Assembly (NCBI RefSeq): GCF_918797505.1
Contig: NC_092794.1
Span: 27,410,218-27,474,217 of the forward strand
Length of the DNA: 64,000 nucleotides
Reading direction: 5' to 3'
DNA from: Bemisia tabaci
Lineage: Eukaryota; Arthropoda; Insecta; Hemiptera; Aleyrodidae
Below the pieces are notes generated by a model. That model saw only the letters and a program-made list of their open reading frames with translations. It was not told the DNA's origin and searched no databases. Position numbers and translations under genes: made by a program. Shown in pieces: positions 42,477-52,882 of the stretch; the first letter of the stretch is position 1, and each line of letters starts with the position of its first letter.

Positions 42477-45400
42477 TTATAAGAAGTACATAATTGCTGC
42501 AAAAATGGAGGATGCAGCGTATAAACCCCCAGAGTAAGATGTTCGTAAGACGGTAGAGGTCAGATACCAAATGACATAGAAGAACACGCCCTGCACAAGG
42601 TAGTTGGCAAACATCAATCTGAAAAGGGAAAGCTCCACGTTAATGAACAGCTAAGATAAACGAGACCATGGGCTTCGGTCATAGTCTAAACAGACAAATG
42701 GACTGCATTTTGCAATTTGGACCTATAAATTCTGGCTCATCTGAAAAAACACTTATGTGCATAGGGAAACTAATGGCACATACGTTGTTTTAAAACCGGG
42801 CCGGAATTTATAGGTCCAAATTGCAAAATGCAGTCCAAATTTCTTTGCACATACTTGCCTGAATTTTACCCAAAAGTTTGCAGATTAAGTTAAATTTGGA
42901 AGTTCTCTGACTCTACCAAAATTAAAAAAAAAATAAATAAATAAATAAATAAAAATTACACAGAAAAGACGAATCAGAACGGAACTTTGACATTTACAAT
43001 TTGCAGCTTCAAAAGTGTAGCTTTGAAAGAAGCAACAACCTACTTAAATTGTTTTTAATCCAAGATCAGAGCTTGAAAATGTTTTATTATAAAGCAAGTT
43101 TATGCTATCTATTTGCACGAAAACGAACCAAACTGCTTGTAAGTGATTCTTCGGGATACTAAATAGTGTGCTCATTCGAAAAGTAAAATAATTATAATTT
43201 TGCCACCCATCTTGACAAGAATGCTTTCCTAAAAAAATTGCTTCAAGGTCCCTTATTTTTCTTGGACGCTTAAAAATTGTCTTTTTTCCCCCTGCAACAA
43301 AAATATCTGGATAAAAGAGCGTGAAAATGAGAAATCTCTGAAGATCAAAATAAATTTTTGCTGGGAAAATTGCTCTACTGAAAACTAAACTGACTGAAAA
43401 GCTTGCCTCGACGCACAAGGTTTCCTCTCCCATCCATGATCACATGCATAATGATCCTGAAGTCGAGTACCACCAGTAGCAGGTACCACTCTTGAAACTA
43501 TTGTGCAGATTGAGCTGGAGACTTAAACTTCTGTGAAAGCTCCTGGGCCGAAGAAAACGATTTTGGGGACCCAAAAAATTTTAGGGGAACCTTCTTGAAA
43601 GGGGGAAAAATATTAAGGTTCATGGGGGCGGTGTGGGCCTTTTGGTTCACTCTGTAGAAACCATGTCAAACTAACAAAATAGCATATGAATTTACTTACA
43701 TGGTGTCCTTTTTGCGACCAGCTGGTATAGTTGAGTCAGATTCTTTGTTGAGGTACCTTCGAACACCTTTTGCCAGGTCATCGAACAAATCAGGCCACCT
43801 CAATTGACGAATGTCTACTCCGAAGCGCTCTTGGTCAGCTGGTTTCAGGGATTCATGCAGTGCGACTGTTTTACGATTGTCATACATCCACTCTTGGAAA
43901 ATGAATGGGGCAAGACGATCCAAAGAGCCGTTGATATTTCTATGAAGGCGCATCAAACTGTTCAAAAGAAAGAATCAATATTATGATTTACTTTTACAAG
44001 AGGAAGTTTTCGGGATATTTTTATTTACATTGATGGAGATTGTTTGTGTCTGATTAATAGATAAATAAATAGGTAAACAATTGCTCTTGGAAAAATAAAT
44101 GCCAAAATATAATAAGCTAGTGCTGAAGCTCGATGAACAAGGGGGTAATAAAAGCTGATTTCCTAACTATCGAAAACAGCTTGACCAGAGGTTTTCAACC
44201 TATAGCATTCAGGTTTCCGCAAATGAACGAGTTGGGCAAGTCACAGAGTCATGTTTCGCCAGTTGTCGCTTTGAGGTCCAGAAAAATAATGAGATCAGAC
44301 TAGTGATGGCGATTCTTGGATCGATCTTTCAAAAGATCGATTCTCTGAGACCAAAAGATCGATAAGATCGAATCAATTCTTTCCCGCCGATCTTTCGCGT
44401 GGATGGATTCTTTCAACCTAGAATCGGATCGAAAGAATCGGTTTCTATCATTCCTAACTTTTGGTTTCTTTTCTCCTAGAACCTATCAACTTGATTGAAA
44501 ATGAGGACAAACATTTTTTCTGAGAGCTTATCGCACATAATCCTGCTCAATTTCCTTCCTATGAGTCCCGATCTTCTCCGATTCTTTTCAGCTCTTTTTG
44601 CTTATACACAAAAGATCGGATCGAATCGGATCGGATCGGTTTGGGAACGATCTTATGTCACGTGACGATTCGTGTAGATCGGATCGGAAAAGATCGGATC
44701 GGGAAGATCGGATCGGGAAGATCGGATCGTCACATCACGATTCCATCGGAGAAAATGAAAATACTAGATAGGATCGATTTCAATCAAAAATCTCCACACA
44801 CTGATTACTATTCTGTGATCAACTATTATCAGACAAATGATTTATATTCATCCATTATACGTTTGTTTACAAATCCACTCCACGATGCACTAAAAGATCG
44901 TCACGTGACGATCTTGAATCGATTCAGAATCGTCACATGACAAATTTAAGCATATGTTATTGGCTCATTTTGAAAGTTCAGATCGGCGGGAAAGATCGGA
45001 TCGTTGGATCGATCTTTTGAAAGATCGATTCTTTTGACCCGATCTTTGAATCGGATCGATTCTCCCTAGCCGATTCAGATCGATCCAGGAGAATCGATTC
45101 TCAGTCGAAGAATCACCATCACTAGATCAGACTTCTAGCCAAGCTTCTACATTGTACATTAATGAGGAAATTTTCCTATTCAAAACAGAGTTGATGACAT
45201 CATTCATAGTTGCAAGAGCATCCCTTGGTTTCATTTGTCGGAGATGCACACAAACTGATTGCTTTAATACATCACCAATAATGCTAAGACCAAGAAAACC
45301 ATAGTTCAGACCATTGTGCAGAGCTGTAGAGGTTTTCTTTCCTGCCACACTGTTCCTCTTCACAGCTTGCATGCATCAAATTGACGTTCCCTGAGCCTGC

Positions 45401-48400
45401 AAGTGTGATGACCTTTCACTGTTATGTTGGCTTACATTTTAAATGTTGGACGAATTTGAATAGATCGTATGAGCTATTTGTCACAAAAAGGATTGTTGAC
45501 CCTTGCAAAATACTCTGGCAAAGATTAAAGGATAATGATTTTGAATACTTACATGCGTCTACCTCCTGCTAGAGCTAGCGTGTTGTCTAAAATGAACGCA
45601 GGCAAGATGTGGAATATCAATGCCGACAGTCTAAAGAGGAAAAGACTGGGCAGTAGTTTCAGTGCTGGATACCACACGGCACTTTTCAACGGATATTTAT
45701 GCAATATTTCATGAATTCTTTCCTCCACATCTGCCCAGCGGAATGGATTGCAAGTGCTTGATGTGCAATGATAGATAGGAGTTGAGGGACTGGAGAACAG
45801 ACAAAAAAAATGTATGAAATACCAAAGCCTCACAGCATGAGAAATCATCAGAATATTTGGCTACTTTCCTTGGATTTTGAACATTCTAAACAATAAAAAA
45901 TTAAAAGGCATGTTTAGAAAGAATATTCAAAGTAATAACATACTATAGATTAATCTTGATTAGAGAGTCTCAGATGCTATCTCTACATGGTGCCATACAA
46001 ATATGTCCCCCCCCCCCTCCAAAAAAAAAAAAAAAATTAATGAGACAAAGCAAGTTTGCCAACCCAACACTTGATAAAAAGCTGATTTCTGAATGTGTAA
46101 TATCGACCACTTCAGTTTAAGTGAACTAGCAAAGCAGTGCTCATTAGTTGGCTGAAGCACCCATTCCGCACACGAATTTGGGCTCTCAAACTGACACTAA
46201 TTCTTAAATTTTTCAGCCATTTCTGCAAAAATTCTTTTGCAACCTCAAGATCTAATGTACTATGTATCCCAAACACATCGGTTACCTACATCGGTTACCT
46301 CGAAAAATTGTCGGCCTGACAATCTTTGTTAACAGTCCTCCGTTCCATCAATGAGCTTTCTTGAAGCCCCTATAGGGGCTTCAACTATAGTTTGTGCGAG
46401 GGATGGGCGCTTAAATGGACACAACCCGCAGCTTCAAAATTGAAGGGACTCAAAACATCAATTGATTTCCTAAAAATTAGGACTACTGGTCAAAATATTT
46501 GGAAAAGTTCTGGAAAATGACGATCTCTTAATATGAAAATACATGTAATAAAATCAAAAATTCAATTTTTATTTTTCATCCCTTACAGTAAGAGGCAATC
46601 CTAGGAGTTGCATCTTGTGAAGGATAAAAATGTGAATGTTGAAAGATATCACTTAATCAATGCAAAAAAATCAAAAGCAGACGTTTGATTAGAAAATGTG
46701 GATTTTTACTCTAAGTTATACAAATATGTGCATACTCAGCCTTGTAAGCTCCAAGGATCATGTGATTGATCACGATATCTACAGGTATATAATCATACAC
46801 GAGGTTCTTGCTGACGGGTAACCTTCTGACGACCCCTTTTGAAGCGGCCATGAGAAAACCCTGTGGACCATTTTTGGATATTGTCCAGCCTGGTACCGGC
46901 TCTTTCCATGCTCCGATAACTGCAAACAAGTAAATGATATTGACATTTCACTCATTCTGTTTTGTTTCGAACAAAATTATCACTGCACCAGCCACTAGGA
47001 TCCAGCATATTTTGATCATGTTGAAAAATCAAAACGCTACAGACAGCAATCAGTTCTATTCACTATAATAGTATGCTATATATAATTTGAACTGATTTAA
47101 AGCATTTTAATACAACTCAAAGCGATCAAAATTTAAAACACGCACAACCCTCATTTTTATCACTTAGAGGAAGCGTAATATATTTTGGTATATTCCCAGA
47201 GGGCCCCAAGCACCCATTTGTTTGTTTCTATTTTAATGGTTAAAGTTATGAGAAATTTTTAGAACAACTGGGTTCAAAACAGGTTTGATCATTTTTGCAA
47301 TGCACCAAATCTTATGAAAATGTGTATGCACCCATAATTTGATAAGCTAAATACACGCAACATTAGAAAAATCAAAATCTCAGTTACAAATAGGGCTTTG
47401 GGGGGCAGTGGGGTCATGGACTTACCGAGATCAATATCTTGTTTTTATGGTTTATAAAACTCCCCTTTTAACTGAGATTTTATTTTTTCTCTTGTTTTTA
47501 GTGAATTCAGCGTATTGAGTTATGGGTGCATACCAATTTTCATTAAATTTGGATGCTTTAATGTTGCCAAAATGCAGGAAAAACGATTTATTTCAAAGAG
47601 CTTTCGAGTGGGCTGTAGCTCTTTTAATTAGTACTCTTAGGAAGAAATTTCTTGGAAGAAGCAAGTTTTTTATCAACCCATGGCACATGCGCTTGCAGCC
47701 TGAAGATTCCTTGATCACCGACCTGGGATCACCCTGGGCACACCAATATCGGAGGAGCCCATTCATTTTTGATGGTTTACTTCTCACTGAAAGTCAGTAA
47801 ATACACTTGCTCCTTGCACCGTTTTTTCATATCAAAAAGTTAAGATTAATGTAGATCTTACTCATGCTGGGTCTGATGATGCAGGTGTTCAAGCCACTCT
47901 CTGCCACTGCATGCTCTGCTAAGGCTTTTGTAAAAGTGTAAGTGTTTGGATGGTTCCCTAATACTCTGCGCAAGTCAAGAAACAAAATTTTAATGTTAGA
48001 CTGATTTAGTCATAAAAAGAAGAACAATTACACAGTTGAAAAGAGAAGTCTCAGAGAGACAATTTTAGCAGAAACTAATCGGACCCCCTTCGATTTTTCA
48101 GAGGGAGAATCAGAATTAATTTCAGGATTTAATATTGAGTATAGAAGAACCAGATTTATAATAATCTTCCTTTCAGAATATTGTAGTATTTTAATTATGA
48201 GATCGCTAACTATTTTTATATTTACAAACCTAGAATCTAATAGTGCAAGATTTTATGTTAGATATTTGATTATATGCTTTATGTTTGTGTGAACCCGGAC
48301 ATTTCCATTTCCATTTCATGGAACATTAGACTGATTATTGATATTTTGTGCTCGTCAGGCGGACACATAACAAAGGAGATATGGTGTATTGTGATTGGTT

Positions 48401-51400
48401 GGCTATGTCTTATCGCTACTTTGTGGTGCCTATGTCGGGTAGAATTGGCGAGAAGCTAAAAGCAACTCTTGAGTTCCCGATAGCATGCTGTCAATTCCAT
48501 CCAAAATAGGCTGGACAAAGCAGCACTTCATTTCACCTTGTCCACTCAACTAACAACTGATTTCATTAATCCGCCAGCAGGTCCTTTCTGTCTATTTCAT
48601 TTGACTGTACCTATGTAAAGAGAAAAATCAAGTGCGTCATTTGCACCACTTTATCATCACTTTTATGAGGGTTTTCTTTTCCTATTTATTCCTTTTCTTT
48701 TCTTTTGAACAATCAAATCTTACTTTCAAACTTGTTAACACGCTGCGTCATGATTTTGTTTATTTGTTCTGTGATGCCAAAAAAATGCAAACAAAAATAG
48801 CAAATCTTAATGAGGTATCGGAAAAAACTATGAAATGAGGTTGAAAAAAAATTGATGCCCACAGTTTTCATTCAGCCGCTTCCAGTTTGCCAGTTAACTT
48901 CTGCCTCTTGAGTTGAATATAGTGGCACTAAAACACTTTGACATCAAGTCTACACGCTCAGAAGCTCTGAAACTACTTTTTTTCTGACTCTTGAAAGTTT
49001 TCTAAAATACCACTAAAATCAGAAATATCTTGAAAAATACACGAATTAAAATTAAAGCAGTAAGAAAAGAGAGTTCCTTCAACCTACTTTTAATGAAGCA
49101 AAAGGCGGTTGGAGAATAAAACACTTACGTTGGAGTTACTTCTTCCAGGGCGGCATCATTTAGGGAAGAGACTAGTCCTCCGACTTTCTCGACGTCACCC
49201 GGAACTTCATACAATACTTCTTCTGCTTGATTTCGGTTGGAATTTGCATAGGCACTTGAGACATGTAAGAGGGCCTTTAAAAAGAGGATCACTTCAATAG
49301 CAAGAAAGATGATGAGTAAAACAAAGACTTAAATAAAGTCACTCAAGTAACAGAAAAGATGATACGCATGACAAGACCCCAGAAATGTCACAGCAATGGG
49401 TCAGTTGCATTGGTCATGGAGCTGCACTTTGATGGCTTAGGCTCTTGGCAGAAACACAAATGAAACAAAGAGGGAAGAAACGACGGTATGCACCACTGCG
49501 GTGGATGATGGTATATGTTGCGTTTTTTGCAGGGCGAGATCTCCTTTGATACTAGTGGAAACTTGGTGTTCGGACAGATCTGATTAAGTTTCGCTGGTCT
49601 ATAATAATTGAAACATAATTTTGTGACTGGCACAACTGACCCGTTCAAATTTTTATACAGAGAGCCACTAAAAAATAAGAAAGATAAATAACGCTTTGTG
49701 CACCTTCACTTTGAAATTCTGAAAATAACAAATTTCTGTTTTATCCTGATGCTACTCACTAGTCTAACTATAATAATCTAAATATATTCATGCATTAGAT
49801 TGTGAGCACCAAATTTAAATTGTCACAGGGCAAATCCAAATGAATACAGACTACATCATAGCTTTAAGTGGGGACATACTAATGACCAAGAGATTCAGAA
49901 TAGAACCACATTTCTCTGCAAGATCAGTTGAAAATACTTTCCATAATCTTCATATTTACATGATTTTGGCTTCAAATTAAAGTTGGAGCTTTTTCGAATT
50001 TCACTACTCCTACGCAGTTAAAACCAAGCAGATTCTGTTTGCTTTTCCGAAAAGTTAGGTACCAATTAAAATATTTGGTTCAAATAAATTAATCCTAAAA
50101 ATCTTATTCGAAAGAATGAAGGTTGAGACTCAGATGAATAAGTCATTTTCTGATGAGCATAAAAGCCAATTTTAAGCATTTTTACAACTCCAGAAAAAAA
50201 GTATGATTTCATCTGCTGATAATCTCCCAACTTTTGGGATGTTGTCTTCTTTTCGGTGGCTCATACTTACATTTTCTAAATTTCTAAGATTGACAGAAAA
50301 TCAGGGGAGGAGTATTTTTATTTAATTTTGTTGCTATTTAAAATTGATACTCTCCCTGATTGACGGATGTTGCATTCAAATAAGGTAAAATGAAAAATAT
50401 CGAGTGAGAGAGTCCATTCATTGAGATTCTCCACTACTAAGCATACACTTCATTCATTCGGATATGCGCATTCATCCAAGACAAAACATTCACTCTGAGC
50501 AAGAATGGCTCTGAATAATTGGTGCACACTCATTTATTTGAGTCATAAAATTCTTACCTTGAACTTGGGTAGAGATTTGCAGAGTTCTATTACTCTGCGT
50601 GTGCCTAATAAATTGATTTCATAGGTTGTTTTTAAATTAGCTTCAAAATCTAAAGTTGCAGCTGAGTGGAACACAATGCTGACATTTTTCAGGGCAGCTT
50701 TGTCACTATCTGATAAGCCAAGGTCTGGAGAGCCCACATCACCAGAAACCGCTACCAGTTTTTCCTTGAAGAGACCATCGCCTTTCTCTGCAATGAATTT
50801 TTCAAACGCCTAGAAGTAAAATGAGTACGAGATTAATTCTATGATAAAGGAGAAGAAAAACCCCGAGAAAAGAGCAAAATAATTAAATTTTTTAGGGGAT
50901 GGAGAAAAGAGATCCGGACACGAATTGATTGTCATTCAGACACGATAGAGGGTGACAAACAGGGCCGGATTTACCTACTTGCCGCCCATGGGCCGCCTGT
51001 TTTTGCCGCCCCTTCTCATTCGCTTTGAAACATCGATACAAACCATCAAGTGAACGTGCCGGAGGAGGAGAGGTGCATAAGACTCGTTTACTCGTGTTGG
51101 GCACATTTTTTGTGAAAGCCCTGCCAACACTACCAAAAGTTCTCGGAATTTTGCGCGAAAATTAAGTTCCGTAAACCTATCTCTGTGTGGACGAGGCCTT
51201 TCATTTATAAGAGAAGAACGAAAAAATTATGAAAGAATAAACATGAGTGTAGTTTACTGATTTTAATTTCCGCCACCGCGCCAACCGCACTGTGTTTGGC
51301 GCAATGCGGGAAGTATCCCTACAGTCTTGTAGGCGCTATGCGTTCCACGCCGACCGCTGCTGACCGCACTACGTTTGACGCAATGCGTGAAGTATTCATG

Positions 51401-51803
51401 GTATCTTGTAGGCGTTAATATGTGTTTCATGCTGACCGGAGCGCCGAGGATACCTTTCCAAAATCGGGGACATTGGGGACTTTTGGGGACCGGTGGACAC
51501 CCTGGAAATGTATCCCCTGCAAATCTGATCAGCAGCAGCTGTGGATCAATGCACACTTTACTCCAAATACATCTTGTAATAATACTGATTAATTTGAGCG
51601 CTACTCACTGAATTTTTGGGTAAATCTAAAATTCTTTGGGAGGCAGGGACATCTTTTTTGCTACGAATTAGAAGATAGATTTTTCCGATGTCATTTCCAA
51701 AACACCTTAGGAGTTTCTCGATCAGGGCAACGCCAACGAAACCAGTGCCACCGGTAAGAAAAATGTCCGCTCCCTTGTAAAATTCAGCTACCGGAGATGA
51801 CAT
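42477..51803 (-). CDS. FAR: Fatty acyl-CoA reductase, gene B (8 coding exons)
   Basis: Exons on the minus strand: 51803-51609, 50809-50558, 49274-49129, 47965-47862, 46919-46736, 45789-45553, 43957-43700 and 42618-42477. All introns are GT-AG, the phases agree, and the product is 505 residues. Same reaction and ER location as gene A. Marks: TGGTGFVG (17-24), [27 protein letters not shown] (207-211, catalytic Tyr/Lys), [29 protein letters not shown] in the FAR_C region, and a hydrophobic last exon. Exons 3 and 7 have exactly the lengths found in gene A (146 and 258 nt), with identical intron phases, so the genes are paralogues with conserved structure. An acceptor (TTGTTCACAG, minus strand) ends one base before the ATG, so a leader exon lies upstream of 51805. 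The nearest minus-strand AATAAA is 41890-41885. Confidence 0.93.
42699..42837. mobile_element. TGGACTGCATTTTGCAA MITE, copy 2 (best preserved)
   Basis: The ends TGGACTGCATTTTGCAATTT and AAATTGCAAAATGCAGTCCA are perfect inverted repeats extending further inward (GGACCTATAAATTC against GAATTTATAGGTCC). The unit is 139 bp, non-coding, in FAR B intron 7 close to the last exon. Confidence 0.85.
44301..45124. mobile_element. hAT-type element, 824 bp, with 8-bp target duplication
   Basis: The ends TAGTGATGGCGATTCTT and AAGAATCACCATCACTA are inverted, and GATCAGAC flanks both sides (44293-44300 and 45125-45132). The interior is packed with GATCGGATCG-type motifs in both orientations, so the single strand can fold back extensively. 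No transposase frame is visible, so it is non-autonomous. It lies in FAR B intron 6 and directly abuts the protein-like fragment at 45127-45372. Confidence 0.85.
45127..45372 (-). pseudogene. Orphan 81-codon protein-like fragment in FAR B intron 6
   Basis: A minus-strand frame of 81 codons from ATG at 45372, with natural-looking composition ([39 protein letters not shown]). It ends at a TGA lying within the target duplication of the neighbouring hAT-type element. A TGA also sits two codons before the ATG. It may be the C-terminal piece of a captured gene or transposon protein. I do not recognise the family. Confidence 0.35.
47300..47560. mobile_element. Inverted-repeat element in FAR B intron 4
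   Basis: GTATGCACCCATAATTTG near 47322 is mirrored by GAGTTATGGGTGCATACC near 47517, with outer AAATCTTATGAAAAT against ATTTTCATTAAATTT and inner AAAATCTCAGTTA against TAACTGAGATTTT. The unit is about 260 bp. The plus-strand frame that follows (to 47800) is open but unassigned. Confidence 0.6.
50960..51505. repeat. Repeat cluster in FAR B intron 1
   Basis: A CAGGGCCGGATTTACC start near 50960 is typical of hAT-like MITE ends, but no matching right end was found. At about 51280-51432 two ~75-bp tandem units with GCGCAATGCGGGAAGTATCC and CTTGTAGGCG are relatives of the 90-bp palindrome at 1930-2019. A right-end-like TGGACACCCTGG follows near 51492. Confidence 0.55.
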
Positions 51804-51936
51804 CCTGTGAACAAAAAGGCAAATTTACATTTATTTAATGATTCGTGAAAAACTCAATACAAAATTTAGTAAGGGACATTAAAAAAAAGGCTTTAGGTCA
51901 TTTTGAACATGAAAGCCTGCAGAGTGTTGCCTGAAT

Positions 51937-52431
51937 GCTCTTGCATGAGTCAGGAATTTGCGATTTAAGTATGTATTGATTCCTACGTAAAATTTTGCGA
52001 GAAGCGTGATGGTGCCACTGATTTTCTCTGAGATCAACTCCATAGCTCAAAAAAAGTCTCAGAGTTGAGGCCGTAATAAAGGGGATATCCCGCGCCATCC
52101 CGAGAGTCCACCTCCGTATCAAGTCAAAACTCTCCATGCAAAGATAGGGAGCAAATACACCAACAGGATCGCCACTTTGTTTGGGGACAAACATGGCAAC
52201 CCTGCTAATGCATTTGCTCCCAATCTTTGCATGGAGAGGTCGAATTGATATAAAGGCGGACTCTTAGGATAGCGCATGAAATCTCCTCAATTACGGCCTA
52301 AACTTTGAGAGCTTTTTATGAGCTTTGGAGTTCGTTTCAGAGAAAACCAGTGGCACCATCGCGCTTCTCGCAAAATTTTACGAGGGAATCAACACATACA
52401 AGAATCGCAAATTCCTGACACATGCAAGAGC
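51937..52431. mobile_element. ~495-bp fold-back element upstream of FAR gene B
   Basis: GCTCTTGCATGAGTCAGGAA (51937) and TTCCTGACACATGCAAGAGC (to 52431) are inverted. The arms run ~240 bp inward, including AAAATTTTGCGAGAAGCG at the left and CGCTTCTCGCAAAATTTT at the right, around a centre near 52180. It is non-coding and probably lies in the FAR B 5' leader intron or promoter region. Confidence 0.8.
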
Positions 52432-52629
52432 TCCATTGTATTTGCGGGTCTCTGAAGGAGACCGATCAGTGAGCAAACGTAGGGTGCGCCTTCATTTTAA
52501 TGATAGGCAAAACCAACTACATAATCACAATTCAACTGGTCCCGCTGCCCGCTCCCATTTCGGGAAGTACACTTGTTGGTTGCTACCCGCGGTGGATTCG
52601 CGAGTCACTTACGAAGAAGAGACAACTAG

Positions 52630-52882
52630 CTGCCGTGCTAGGGAAAAACGCCGTATGAACATTCGAGAGTTGCCAAATTTCCTTCAATGAAATGTTTATT
52701 TTTTAAGAAAGTTATGGATATTTTTCCTTGAAATTCTCAGAAACTTTAAATGAAATTGCAAACAAAATTGTCAATAAAATTGGAAGGTAAATATTCATAA
52801 GTTTACAAGGAAATTCGTGTCGTATAGAACGAAATTTGGCAACGTCTAAAGTCTTATACGGCGTTCTTCCTTAGCACGGCAG
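52630..52882. mobile_element. CTGCCGTGC MITE, copy 3
   Basis: CTGCCGTGCTAGGGAAAAAC at 52630 and TTCTTCCTTAGCACGGCAG ending at 52882 are inverted. The interior matches copy 1 (TGAAATTCTCAGAAACTTTA). The unit is 253 bp with no transposase. Confidence 0.85.

Noticed and set aside
47522..47800. 92-codon plus-strand frame in FAR B intron 4
   Set aside because: It begins inside an inverted-repeat element and has no recognised motif or transcript context. Left unannotated.
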